A stretch of 64,000 nucleotides of DNA, from the NCBI RefSeq assembly GCF_963678635.1, contig NC_087071.1:36478438-36542437 (forward strand), in the 5' to 3' direction. The notes under the pieces were generated by a model. That model was not told the DNA's origin and made no database searches. It saw only the letters and a list, made by a program, of their open reading frames with translations. The DNA is from Symsagittifera roscoffensis (Eukaryota; Xenacoelomorpha; Acoela; Convolutidae). Shown in pieces: positions 23,431-31,555 of this stretch. Position 1 is the stretch's first letter, and each line of letters begins with the position of its first letter. Position numbers and translations under genes: made by a program.

Positions 23431-24290
23431 CTGAACTGGTAGTTTTTGATACACTCTTTTTTTAAAAAACAGAATCAAAACGTAGAAAAAATGGCTTCAA
23501 ATCGGTATCTTCAGTATTATAAGATCATTAAAGAAATGGTTCAAATGCAACAACATCATAAACTCAGCTCTATAATGTGACACTTCACATCAAATTTTTG
23601 GTTTTTTTTCAGATATTTTCTGACATCGTTGAAGTTTTTTGTTGGAAATTTTCTGTAGTGGGTAGATGCCTCTTTCTGTAAGCAGGGAGTCGTTGTTAGC
23701 GGAGATAGTGGATAATTTTCTCTGTTTCCTGTCAACGTAAAACGTAAAAGCTTTCGAATGATCTAAAAAAGTTTCGTCAAAAATGGCTAGTTAAAAATTC
23801 AAAATTTGTCTGAAGAAAAAAACCCCACCCCGAGCACAAACATTCCGTTACTTTCGCTACGGAAAAAGGAACAAAAATTAAAGTAATTTGACTTAGCAAG
23901 GTACAGCTACAAATGGCCAAGTCTTAGCGGTGTTTGACTCTAAGTAGAGTGCTTCACTGAACTACAAAAAATTGAGTCTGAAATGAATTCGTTTGTAGCC
24001 ATTTGCGGCTTCTTTGCGAAAAACTCTGGTTTGCTACGCACTGTCAGTTGCAACTGATTGTCGCCATAACAAAAAATATAGCCACCAAAATAAAAATTTG
24101 GCGACAAAAAATTTTTTTTTACAACTTTCAAAAAGAAACAAGACTGCTCGTATCAGAGATAAAGTGCAAGACTGCTCGGCCATAAAATTGCATCAAAAGA
24201 TGATCAAAACTTGACTGATTATCCTTCAGTTTTGACAAACATTATCAACCAGTGTTGCAGTGAGAATGCGAACAAAGGAAATACACTTTT

Positions 24291-24547
24291 TCAAATACTC
24301 AAACTAGAACACTGAGATAGAAGCATTTCTTCTCGACAGTGTGTGATGGGGTCACTGCCGTACTGTGAGTTCCAGCTGTTGTCATACTTACTCCAGGGAA
24401 GTGAGGTGGGGGTGAGAGAGTGGACGAGGAAGTAAATGACCCATCCGAATAGCATGTTGTAGTAGATGGAGAAGAGGGCATTCATGATGAACATGGAGTA
24501 GCCTATACCTTCGAAGAGGGGACAGATCTTTCACAGTGCCACGGGAA
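24291..24547 (-). pseudogene. SLC6-type neurotransmitter/amino-acid transporter exon
   Basis: The minus-strand translation contains ICPLFEGIGYSMFIMNALFS, IYYNMLFGWVIYFLVHSL and LPWSKYDNSWNSQYGSD. This is the TM3-TM4/loop region of SLC6 sodium- and chloride-coupled transporters, where PLFxGIGYxM...IYYN...W.LYY...LPW..CDN.WN is conserved. A splice-acceptor-like GATTGCAG ends at 24548 on the minus strand. Just inside is VPVAL-stop-KICPLF: family members normally have Trp where this TGA lies, so TGG to TGA is likely unless splicing uses the later AAAG at about 24530. The exon lies about 170 bp from the Polinton's left end, and its 5' half is repeated at 42750-42823. No neighbouring exons were found. 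Confidence 0.7.
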
Positions 24548-24714
24548 CTGCAATCAGCAAATACAATAAGAACCCATCAGAATCTATCATTCCAGTCAAA
24601 CTGAGAAAAATTATGTTACAATTTAGCTCTCAGATTTAATTCAGAGATATCACATCCTATAAACAAACAAAAGTTCGCTTTTCTATCCTGAAATCTACAG
24701 GTTATTGGAGCAGT
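24474..24714. repeat. 241-bp direct repeat, left flank of the Polinton
   Basis: Identical by eye to 42750-42990 from GAGGGCATTCATGATG to TTATTGGAGCAGT. It includes the 5' part of the SLC6-like exon and adjoining intron-like DNA, so it is host sequence present on both sides of the element. Polintons normally make target duplications of about 6 bp. Confidence 0.95.
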
Positions 24715-24915
24715 GTCCCGGATCCTAAGGGGGGGTCCTTCCTAAGGGGGGGGGGTCCTCACGTAAAGCAAAATCCTAGGAAAGGGGTCCTTATTTTTTT
24801 GGAGGACCCCTATCCTAGGATTTTGTAAACGAAAGAAATTTTCCACCCAAAAAGCAGAAGACCCCCTACTTAGGATCTTGCTAAGTTTAGCTTAACAACA
24901 AAGGACACGATACAA
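24715..24915 (+). repeat. Left terminal inverted repeat of the Polinton
   Basis: Runs from GTCCCGGATCCTAAGG to GGACACGATACAA and pairs with 42536-42743. It contains an internal hairpin (24769-24825) built on CAAAATCCTAGGAAAGGGGT and its mirror, and CTAAGG/GGGGTCC runs. The inner end carries GGACACGATACAA, the inverse of the outer terminal word, so the repeat is itself bounded by inverted copies of TTGTATCGYGTCCCGG. The outermost TTGTATC is missing on this side. Confidence 0.9.
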
Positions 24916-25060
24916 AATTCTTTCTAATTCCAAATTTTGGGGTCCTAATTATTGGTCCTGGTTAATTATATGAATCATATTAATTGTTATATTTGTTTAG
25001 GGCAAATGAACTTTCGACCTAGTTGAAATTTGTTAGTGAACGGGGAATTGCCTTTTATGG

Positions 25061-25070
25061 TATATAATAA
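25061..25070 (+). promoter_or_regulatory. TATA-like sequence ahead of the morphogenesis gene cluster
   Basis: TATATAATAA lies about 155 bases before the first ORF of the tightly packed cluster and inside the left end of the element. It is the best core-promoter candidate by position, but AT-rich DNA yields such words often. Confidence 0.3.
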
Positions 25071-25216
25071 AAATGCGCCGGCCATTTTGGCAGCGTAGCT
25101 TAACTGTTGGCAGCAGTAAACTAATTCCTTAACTTGACCTAAATTTTATGGTGAAAAGGCAGTAAATTGAAGTTACCCTCAAAAGGCGGCGGCCGTTTCT
25201 GGGCAAAATATACCAA

Positions 25217-25786
25217 ATGATAAATTTGTCAAATTTTGAAATAAGAAAAATGAAATTAGAGGGAACTTGGTGTACTGAAGATATTGATAATGAACATTTA
25301 CAATTAAGAGTGTTTTCAACCGCAGAAAAAAACTCATTTTTCAAATTTAGTAATGAACGCTACGTCGTCTTCCTCGAAAGGGCAAAGGAAATTTCAAAGA
25401 AAGAATACGAGTTGATTTTCAAAGAACAATTTTATTTGAGTGAGCTTCAACAAATCTCTTGGTGCATTTCTACAAAACAAAAGTATGGTACTGTGAGCGA
25501 TTTGAATCTTGCTGATTATGAAAACGTATTCGACTATTCGTTTGATTTTACCTCAAAAAGGGTTGATAAAGACTTGGAGAGAAAAATCCGTCTATGTTTC
25601 AACAAGCTATCAAAATACAAAAAACTTCCGGTGGTATATTTAATTATTTACCACCGTTATCTTAATGAGACTAAATGGTATTTGCAAGGTCACTTTTATT
25701 TCCACTGGCTTGAAATTCAGCAGGTTGGAGAGGTGTTGGAAAAAATAAATAATGAAATTGCAAAAAAGCAGAGTAACTCCTATTGA
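25217..25786 (+). CDS. Hypothetical Polinton protein, 189 aa
   Basis: First ORF inside the left end, from ATG. The protein is acidic to neutral with many aromatic residues, has no signal peptide or membrane segment, and contains a distinctive YLQGHFYFHWLEI stretch near the C-terminus (about residues 155-167). I do not recognise a family. Its stop lies inside the next gene (35-base overlap with 25752), fitting a compact co-expressed cluster. Its place next to the left repeat suggests an early or accessory role, but that is only inference from position. Confidence 0.7.
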   Translation: MINLSNFEIRKMKLEGTWCTEDIDNEHLQLRVFSTAEKNSFFKFSNERYVVFLERAKEISKKEYELIFKEQFYLSELQQISWCISTKQKYGTVSDLNLADYENVFDYSFDFTSKRVDKDLERKIRLCFNKLSKYKKLPVVYLIIYHRYLNETKWYLQGHFYFHWLEIQQVGEVLEKINNEIAKKQSNSY

Positions 25787-26186
25787 TTTGAAAATAATTC
25801 ACGAAATTTATACGTCTTTGAAACAAACTTATCCTGATAATTCTAACCGACGCAACTATTTTCTAGCTGCATGTTCTCTGTTTTTTGTTAGTTCTGATAA
25901 CCTTAACTACGACATTTTAATTAAGTTGAGACCTTATGGTGGCTTGATTGGTATTGATAACTCTTCCTTTGACAAATACTTGAAAAATTCCAAAATTTTA
26001 CGATTGCACGCTATTTTGCACGATGCGGCCGGATTTATACACGAATTTTATCAACAGGGTCCTACGTACTGTTACATGTTGCCCTGGAACTGTAACAACA
26101 GCTTATTGGGACATTTGAGTGGAATAGCGTTCTGCCTTTTCATTAAGTTGAAAAAACCAGAAGTTTATCATTTACTAGAATGCTAG
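25752..26186 (+). CDS. Conserved Polinton protein of unknown function, 144 aa
   Basis: Starts at ATG within the end of the previous gene. The central motif LHDAAGFIHEFYQQGPTYCY, followed by LLGHLSGIAFCLF, resembles a protein I recall as recurrent in animal Mavericks (HDA-G-GPGYCY...GH), whose function is not established. No transmembrane segment is clear: the hydrophobic stretches are short and interrupted. It overlaps the next gene by 7 bases (ATGCTAG). Cys and His residues cluster in the second half but do not form a standard zinc motif. Confidence 0.7.
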   Translation: MKLQKSRVTPIDLKIIHEIYTSLKQTYPDNSNRRNYFLAACSLFFVSSDNLNYDILIKLRPYGGLIGIDNSSFDKYLKNSKILRLHAILHDAAGFIHEFYQQGPTYCYMLPWNCNNSLLGHLSGIAFCLFIKLKKPEVYHLLEC

Positions 26187-26749
26187 GCGAGAGATCAGTT
26201 GTGCTTGACGTGGAAGGCTTTCGTTACAAGAAAAACGCCTTTGTGGTTAAAGAATTAGCAATAACAACTTCAGACTACAGCGATCGACTCATTTTCCTAC
26301 CTCCAGTGAATTTCAATATACTACCAAAGCTTGAACAAAAGGCTTACAACTGGTTAACAAATTATTTACACGGTCTCCATTGGGAAAACGGTGATTACCT
26401 TTATATAAACTTGAATCAAATACTTCAGAGTTTTGTGCTGAGAAATCCCGGTGCCGTTTTTTACGCTAAAGGAAAAGAAAAGACAGAATTTTTGGCCAAG
26501 TACTTGGACCGAAAGATTGAAAACCTAGATGATTTGGGCTGTCCTCGGGTTGAAAACTTATATTTTAAAAATTATCCAAGTTGCAATAAACATATTCCAC
26601 ATTACAACTCCAGGAATCATTGTGCCCTGAAGAAAACCAAGGTTTTTTATGATTGGTTGAAAAATGAACAACAGCGAGAGATCAGCGAAAGTGGAGACAT
26701 ACCTATCACCAAATTCAATGCTTTGTGCGTGGATGACTCCAGAGGGTGA
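26180..26749 (+). CDS. DEDD-exonuclease-fold-like Polinton protein, 189 aa
   Basis: The N-terminus reads VVLDVEGFRYKKNAFVVKEL, with an Asp-x-Glu pair on a hydrophobic strand as in motif I of DEDD exonucleases. The C-terminal HCALKKTKVFYDWL looks like the motif-III helix (H-x-A-x-x-D), but the expected Asp is Lys. The middle (NWLTNYLHGLHWENGDYLY, then FYAKGKEK...LDDLGCPRVENL) matches a protein family I recall from arthropod Mavericks. The fold assignment is inference. If right, the missing Asp argues against full nuclease activity. It overlaps the next ORF by 86 bases. Confidence 0.65.
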   Translation: MLGERSVVLDVEGFRYKKNAFVVKELAITTSDYSDRLIFLPPVNFNILPKLEQKAYNWLTNYLHGLHWENGDYLYINLNQILQSFVLRNPGAVFYAKGKEKTEFLAKYLDRKIENLDDLGCPRVENLYFKNYPSCNKHIPHYNSRNHCALKKTKVFYDWLKNEQQREISESGDIPITKFNALCVDDSRG

Positions 26750-27005
26750 TATTAAAATTTCATTAACGAGAATAGAGCGTATTGATTGCAGTGGCCAAAT
26801 TGTTCAGAGGAAGGAGCAAATAATAATTTTCGAAGAAGAGTTGTCTACGTTGAAGAGGTTTTTTCCAGTTATTGATCAATTTGTATACTTCCAGAGATTC
26901 AAGTTTATCAGAAATGTTAGCCAGCAAGCGAGGAGTATATCTTCCCGAACTAGTCTTAGTACCCAAACGTCAGCCAGGAGTTCAGATGGATCTAAACAGC
27001 CGTGA
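26664..27005 (+). CDS. Small Polinton protein, 113 aa, weakly PC4-like
   Basis: ATG start inside the end of the previous gene. Residues about 28-66 alternate strand-like stretches (DIKISLTRIERIDCSGQIVQ), a basic turn and a helix (EEELSTLKRFFPVIDQF), the pattern of PC4-type single-stranded-DNA-binding domains. No residue-level signature is decisive. The C-terminus is Ser/Arg/Thr-rich and probably disordered. It overlaps 26914-27168 in another frame, so one of the two may be shortened or spurious. I regard the family call as tentative. Confidence 0.45.
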   Translation: MNNSERSAKVETYLSPNSMLCAWMTPEGDIKISLTRIERIDCSGQIVQRKEQIIIFEEELSTLKRFFPVIDQFVYFQRFKFIRNVSQQARSISSRTSLSTQTSARSSDGSKQP

Positions 27006-27168
27006 ATTGCCAGATGAGATTAAGACGATTGTGAAAGAGGATACTGTGAAGAAAATAATGTACTACAAAAAAACCGCAAATATCCCAGCAAACTTTGTTT
27101 TAGAAATGCATGACATAAATGATAGAGATTTCACACGTTATGAAATTTTTTACTGTTCTCAAAACTAA
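26914..27168 (+). CDS. Hypothetical Polinton protein, about 84 aa
   Basis: The frame is open from 26872, but the first ATG is at 26914. The sequence includes KRGVYLPELVLVPKRQPGVQ and then a helical, charged segment ending near a Tyr/Phe-rich tail. No family is recognised. It overlaps the preceding ORF by about 90 bases and is followed by a 71-base gap before the membrane protein gene. Confidence 0.45.
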   Translation: MLASKRGVYLPELVLVPKRQPGVQMDLNSRELPDEIKTIVKEDTVKKIMYYKKTANIPANFVLEMHDINDRDFTRYEIFYCSQN

Positions 27169-27239
27169 TTCAATTTTTAAAAGCTTCATTCAAAGAGAGA
27201 AAAAGTCTAACGCAGTCTGTAGAATAAATAGTTTCTCAA

Positions 27240-27524
27240 ATGTCAGAAGCAACAACAGCAGTAGATGAACCTGACGCAACAATAGTAACAGAGTTTGTTT
27301 ATAACGAGACAAACAGTGAAAAAAAATCATGGAAGTTTTGTAACAATGTAACTTTGCCAAGGTCTGAAGTAGTTTTTGTTGCGCAAATGGTAGTAATTCT
27401 AATTTTACTAACTTTCTGCATTCTCAAACTTTCTTTCACTAAATTAAGTTGCGAAGAAACGTCAGTTTGGTTCTCGATTTTATCAGGCTTGGTTGGTTAC
27501 GTACTACCAAACCCAAGAATATGA
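27240..27524 (+). CDS. Small two-helix membrane protein of Polintons, 94 aa
   Basis: After a hydrophilic, acidic N-terminus (about 40 residues) comes LPRSEVVFVAQMVVILILLT, the start of a hydrophobic helix, then a short linker and a second apolar segment, VWFSILSGLVGYVLPNP. The PRSEV...GY-LPNP arrangement is one I recognise from a small protein next to the ATPase gene in many animal Mavericks, of unknown role and possibly a virion membrane component. Its stop overlaps the ATPase start as ATGA, supporting the chosen ATPase start. Confidence 0.8.
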   Translation: MSEATTAVDEPDATIVTEFVYNETNSEKKSWKFCNNVTLPRSEVVFVAQMVVILILLTFCILKLSFTKLSCEETSVWFSILSGLVGYVLPNPRI

Positions 27525-28221
27525 ATAAAGTGATTGATACCTCGACAAGAATTTTTATGGCGATAGTGGGACCTTCAGGATCCGGGAAAACTGAGTTAAT
27601 TTTGAAACTTCTGATGGGAAATATTTTTACCCTAAATTTGGAACCGTTCTATATCTTTACAAAGAGATGCAACCTGCATTCTCAGAAAAAGTGTCTTCTC
27701 GAGAAGTGAATGTGGAGTTCATGAAATTCGACGGATTCGAATCTGTGAGAAAATTAGAAAATGTTCTTCTAGTTTTCGATGATTCATGTGAAGACATCTA
27801 TAATGACAAGGAATTTGTTAGGTTAGCGACAGCGGGGAGACATAGAGGGATAGATGTAATATATGTTAAGCATAACTTGTTTCAACAAAGTCGATGGTCG
27901 CGTACGATTGATTTGAACACTTCACACATCATTCTGTTCAAATCGCCTCGCGACGTTCAGCAACTAGATCTTTTAGGAAGACAATTGAATATATCAAAAT
28001 TTTTGAGAAACTGTTACGAATTAGCTACCAGAGACTCTTTTGGACATCTTCTAATCGACTTGGACCCCCGTACATCAGATTGTTTGAGATATTGTTCAAA
28101 TATCACACCACCTGGGCCAACAGTTTTTTATTTACCCTTATCTGAAGCAGAAACTACTCCAATCACAAATGAAAAAGAAAAACTTATCTATTCTGCGGCA
28201 TATGGTACAACTGAAACCTGA
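27521..28221 (+). pseudogene. FtsK/HerA-type genome-packaging ATPase, frameshifted
   Basis: This family pumps DNA into the capsid. Walker A is GPSGSGKTE (residues 17-25 from the ATG at 27521), and Walker B is LLVFDDSCED in the second half. Family-typical ATAGRHRGIDVIYVKHNLFQ and LFKSPRDVQQ follow, so sensor and C-terminal motifs are present. The first frame is open to 27709 and the second from 27667. Similarity passes from one to the other near 27655-27662, requiring a one-base shift that corresponds to a missing base. No slippery heptamer is obvious, so a mutation or assembly error is likelier than programmed frameshifting. The 3' end overlaps the next gene by 53 bases. Confidence 0.9.
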
Positions 28222-28474
28222 CCAGCTAAGAAGATTAATTAGAAAAACTTCAAATCGTGAGATCATAACACTTGTTTGTGAATGTTTGCTCAATGTAGTC
28301 AATGGAAACGTACCCGTTAAAATCGCAAACATCGAACGATTCGAGACAGCATACAAATACTTATTAACTCCAAAAACCAGTGTTGTCAAAAAACGTGCGA
28401 TTATTTTGAGTAAAGAAGGCTTCCATTTAGTTCGACAAATACTTTATTTTTGTTACAAGTACCTCACAACTTAA
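28169..28474 (+). CDS. Small basic Polinton protein, 101 aa
   Basis: The motif order LKPDQLRRLIRKTSNREIIT, LVCECLLNVVNGNVP, then VVKKRAIILSKEGFHLVR corresponds to a small basic protein common in Mavericks and adintoviruses (L-A-L-E--LN-L-G-IP ... KKKR--L---GGF). Its role is unproven, perhaps virion core or DNA binding. It starts in the ATPase C-terminus, and its stop TAA shares a base with the next ATG (TAATG at 28472-28476). No membrane segment is clear. Confidence 0.75.
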   Translation: MKKKNLSILRHMVQLKPDQLRRLIRKTSNREIITLVCECLLNVVNGNVPVKIANIERFETAYKYLLTPKTSVVKKRAIILSKEGFHLVRQILYFCYKYLTT

Positions 28475-29334
28475 TGATGACTGCTGAAGAATTCATTCTA
28501 ATTCCGAAACATTTATATGTTAAAGAGCAGCCACATGCTGCACGTGTTCTTCATGATAATAATATTAAACATAAAAATGCTCAACTGTCCTATCTTAACC
28601 GGCTTAGACCCCAATTACCTCCACAAACTAGTAAGACTACTGCAACGAAGGAAACATTTACGGATAATGTTGAGCCCCAACAAGAACAGCTTAAACTGTT
28701 AACGGACGATGAAGAAGTACCGGTCGAACGTGTTAAAGACGAAAAACTAGAAGAGAAACACAATAGACAGACCGAAAGCATTTTAGGACAGTTACAAGTT
28801 TTAGAAGACAAAAAATTTGTTAGAGCAAAAACCGTACTTGAAATTATAGAAAATTCAGAAAGAGTAACCATAAACCATGACAATGAGGTGATATATGTAG
28901 ATAAAGTACCAACAGGACTTAAAGCTACAATATTTTTATACGACATACAACAACCAACGAAAAAACTACACAATCCGGCGTTCATTAACATTTTAACTGC
29001 TCTCAACTTGAATGAAAACCTGGTAATAAATCGAAATGCCAAACACGCGGTTCAGTCAGCGTCTTTTAACGCTCAAGAGAAACGAGAACCCGGACCCTCA
29101 AGAGCCCGCTCAACATCGCCCACTTGGCAGGAAAAAAGTAGTGCAAACCTTAAGAGAAGTAAAAAACACAAACGAAAAAGTCTCAGCGGTAATAGAAAAA
29201 CCCAAAACCAAAAACGTGAAAAAGAGTCAGAAGAAGGCTCTGACTCATACGGAACGCCCCATAACGATTCAGATTCTCCAACGTCAGAAAAGACGAAGGC
29301 GCAAACAAAACAATGGGAAAATTACCAAGATTGA
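28474..29334 (+). CDS. Conserved Polinton protein (PX-like), 286 aa
   Basis: ATG at 28474 overlaps the preceding stop. The N-terminus FILIPKHLYVKEQPHAARVL and the central DKKFVRAKTVLEII, KVPTGLKATIFLYDIQQPTK and LHNPAFINILTALNL blocks match a long-known but functionally uncharacterised Maverick protein lying beside the integrase. Residues after about 190 are Lys/Arg/Ser/Glu-rich and disordered. This tail is encoded in DNA that also encodes the integrase N-terminus in another frame (29036-29334). Confidence 0.8.
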   Translation: MMTAEEFILIPKHLYVKEQPHAARVLHDNNIKHKNAQLSYLNRLRPQLPPQTSKTTATKETFTDNVEPQQEQLKLLTDDEEVPVERVKDEKLEEKHNRQTESILGQLQVLEDKKFVRAKTVLEIIENSERVTINHDNEVIYVDKVPTGLKATIFLYDIQQPTKKLHNPAFINILTALNLNENLVINRNAKHAVQSASFNAQEKREPGPSRARSTSPTWQEKSSANLKRSKKHKRKSLSGNRKTQNQKREKESEEGSDSYGTPHNDSDSPTSEKTKAQTKQWENYQD

Positions 29335-30256
29335 AGAAAAATTGTTGAAAACTAAATACAGTGACAAAGGTCCCGCGTTATTTGGTAGTGTGAACAACTT
29401 GATAAAAGCAAGCAACTTGTCGCGAAAGAAAGTTAAACATTTCCTTCATACTGAACCTGCTTACACGAAATATCGAACTGTGATCCGAAAAACGCCGCGA
29501 CTCAAGGTCATAGTTTACGATATCGACGAAATCTGGTCATTAGATCTGGCCTTTGTTGATAAACTTGCCCAGTACAACCATGATGTTAAGTATCTGCTTG
29601 TTGCAGTTGACTGCATGTCCCGCTATCTCAGAGTGCAACCCTTGAAATCAAAGTATGCTACTACAACAGCAGAAGCGTTCAAACTAATGATAACGACAAA
29701 ACAACCGGAAAAAGTATGGGTGGACAAGGGCACAGAGTTTAAAGGGTCCTTCGAAGCATTATGTAAAAAGAAAGGCATAAACACATATAGCACAGAGAGC
29801 GAGAAAAAGTCCGCATTCGCTGAGAGAAATATCCGTTCCTTGAAAAATCTTATTTATAAGTACTTGGAGGACAAATGGACTTACTCATACATTGACAAAT
29901 TGCAAGATTTTGTCAATGCAATTAATTCGAGAACAAATCGTGTCACAAATCTTGCACCAAATAAAGTAACTAAAAAAGATGTTCCTCGCCTGATTTCATT
30001 AAGAGCAGAACAGTCTTTGAAGTTAGTTCGACGTCCAAAGCTTTATGTTGGTGATTATGTTAGACTTGCCAAAGTAGACATACGTTTTCGCAAGGGTTAC
30101 AAACAATCGTTCACCGATGAAAGGTTTGAAGTTTTTGACATACCAACACGAAATCCCCCAACATACAATTTGATTGATTCTAACAGAGAACCGATTGAGG
30201 GAAAATTTTACGAGTCTGGACTGATTCGCGTTCTGGAGAAGGACAATCATGACTGA
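29036..30256 (+). CDS. Polinton retroviral-type integrase, 406 aa
   Basis: This enzyme integrates the linear element into the host chromosome. The DDE core is intact: D170 (EIWSLDLAF), D230 (VWVDKGTEF) and E263 (FAERNIRSLK). Upstream, KYSDKGPALFGSVNNLIKAS matches the conserved pre-core segment. No HHCC zinc domain is visible. Residues 1-100 are highly basic (RQKRRRRK at about 83-90) and are encoded over the tail of the PX-like gene. The C-terminal part (LYVGDYVRLAKVDIRFRKGY) is the SH3/chromo-like DNA-binding module typical of Polinton integrases. It ends overlapping the penton gene (ATGACTGA). Confidence 0.95.
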   Translation: MPNTRFSQRLLTLKRNENPDPQEPAQHRPLGRKKVVQTLREVKNTNEKVSAVIEKPKTKNVKKSQKKALTHTERPITIQILQRQKRRRRKQNNGKITKIEEKLLKTKYSDKGPALFGSVNNLIKASNLSRKKVKHFLHTEPAYTKYRTVIRKTPRLKVIVYDIDEIWSLDLAFVDKLAQYNHDVKYLLVAVDCMSRYLRVQPLKSKYATTTAEAFKLMITTKQPEKVWVDKGTEFKGSFEALCKKKGINTYSTESEKKSAFAERNIRSLKNLIYKYLEDKWTYSYIDKLQDFVNAINSRTNRVTNLAPNKVTKKDVPRLISLRAEQSLKLVRRPKLYVGDYVRLAKVDIRFRKGYKQSFTDERFEVFDIPTRNPPTYNLIDSNREPIEGKFYESGLIRVLEKDNHD

Positions 30257-31142
30257 GGGCACTTCCGACAGTCTTTTCACCCATAATGTTCCCCCTTCCT
30301 TCACAATTACCCTAGTTTCATCTGCATCAATGAACGTTTTTAAGGATAACACTCTGGCCAACTTCAAAAATCTCCTGAGTGAAGAAATAAATTTGCAAGG
30401 TGAATGGAGAGTAGCAGTTACAGAAATTACCTTCCCTACTCAGATAAACAACGTAACTGACAACAACATTGTGTACTACAAAAAAGATCGGGTTATAGCA
30501 AGCATGAAAGTTGAGAAAGACAAGATCTCCAGACCTTACCTTGGAGAAACAGCAAAACTAACAAAAGGAGAATATACGAGCATTGATCAAATACTGGACG
30601 AGATTCGTCGAAAGACAGAATTAGAGAAATTGGATTACGTAATAGATCCAATAACCAAACATCTTTCCTTATGGCTGCATTATTGGGAAGGTATAACTTT
30701 TTCAAGCCCGCAAATTCCTAGTCTACTTGGATTCAAAGGCGTCAGAGATGGAACTGGTTATCATATAGGTTACAAACAAGGAAGCACGAAACATAGCACA
30801 TTCTCTACCCAAGATCTTATTGCTGACTATCCCTTTGATGTATGCGCTGGTACTCAGCTTATGTTTATTTATCTGGACATAATTCATTATCAAATAGTCG
30901 GAGACACAAAAGCACCCCTTTTACGAGTCATTGATACAAATCGTCGAGTGAAAAACGGTTACGCATGTACAATTGAACCGAATCATCGTAAAGTGTTTAG
31001 TAATTTGGATTTTAAAAAACTTTTGGTCAATAATATTTCCAATATTTCTGTGAACTTGCGCACAGAAACTGGAGGACTTGTTCCTTTCGCTGGAGGGGGA
31101 AAAGTTGTTCTGACTTTGAAATTTCAAAAGTTTAGCAATTGA
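30249..31142 (+). CDS. Penton-like minor capsid protein (single jelly roll), 297 aa
   Basis: The minor capsid protein would form the vertex pentons. The N-terminal FTITLVSSASMNVFKDNTLA and GEWRVAVTEITFP, and the C-terminal TGGLVPFAGGGKVVLTLKF, are signature blocks of Polinton pentons. Their spacing and the length are normal, and the frame is intact from ATG to stop. The start overlaps the integrase stop, and the pX/pVI-like gene follows at once, with the MCP next. This is the usual capsid cluster order. Confidence 0.93.
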   Translation: MTEGTSDSLFTHNVPPSFTITLVSSASMNVFKDNTLANFKNLLSEEINLQGEWRVAVTEITFPTQINNVTDNNIVYYKKDRVIASMKVEKDKISRPYLGETAKLTKGEYTSIDQILDEIRRKTELEKLDYVIDPITKHLSLWLHYWEGITFSSPQIPSLLGFKGVRDGTGYHIGYKQGSTKHSTFSTQDLIADYPFDVCAGTQLMFIYLDIIHYQIVGDTKAPLLRVIDTNRRVKNGYACTIEPNHRKVFSNLDFKKLLVNNISNISVNLRTETGGLVPFAGGGKVVLTLKFQKFSN

Positions 31143-31147
31143 TCAAA

Positions 31148-31555
31148 ATGGATTCATATTACCACAACCAAGCAAACCTACCACATTTCTCGGGGCATTA
31201 TAGACAACGAGGCAGTGGCTTCGGTGCATTAATTTTGGGAATAGGAAGAGTCGCACTTCCACTGGCTCGAAAATTTGTGATACCCGCGGCTAAAAAAATC
31301 GGAAAAGAACTACTTCTTCAGGCAGCTCCAGAACTGATAGAAGTTGCAACAAAAAGAAAAAGTCGTAAGCAGGCACTCAAAAGCACCGTTAGAAAAACAA
31401 TCAAAAAGCAAGTAGGAGGAGGAAGTAGATCTCGGAAAAGTCATCCGAAAAGAACGACGGAGTTTAAACGAAAAACGAGACGCGTCATTCCCAGAAAACG
31501 AACTGCACAGAGAAGTCGCTCCGATTTCTTTACAAGGGTTAAAAATGATTTCTAA
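31148..31555 (+). CDS. pX/pVI-like virion core protein, 135 aa
   Basis: Starts at ATG 31148. A Tyr/His/Asn-rich N-terminus (YYHNQANLPHFSGHYRQRG) with an RGSGFG motif precedes an amphipathic helix (LILGIGRVALPLARKFVIP). The last 70 residues are very rich in Lys and Arg. This architecture is that of adenovirus pX/pVI-like proteins found between penton and MCP in Polintons. By analogy it would bind DNA in the virion or act on membranes; this is inference. It overlaps the MCP by 11 bases. Confidence 0.82.
   Translation: MDSYYHNQANLPHFSGHYRQRGSGFGALILGIGRVALPLARKFVIPAAKKIGKELLLQAAPELIEVATKRKSRKQALKSTVRKTIKKQVGGGSRSRKSHPKRTTEFKRKTRRVIPRKRTAQRSRSDFFTRVKNDF

Noticed and set aside
27655-27710. Programmed ribosomal frameshift in the ATPase
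   Set aside because: No X-XXY-YYZ slippery site or obvious downstream structure was seen; a simple indel explains it.
28590-29042. 150-aa minus-strand open frame
   Set aside because: It lies opposite the PX-like Polinton gene, whose protein has recognisable conserved blocks; the antisense frame has none.
30023-30367. 114-aa minus-strand open frame
   Set aside because: Antisense to the integrase and penton genes, with no domain of its own.
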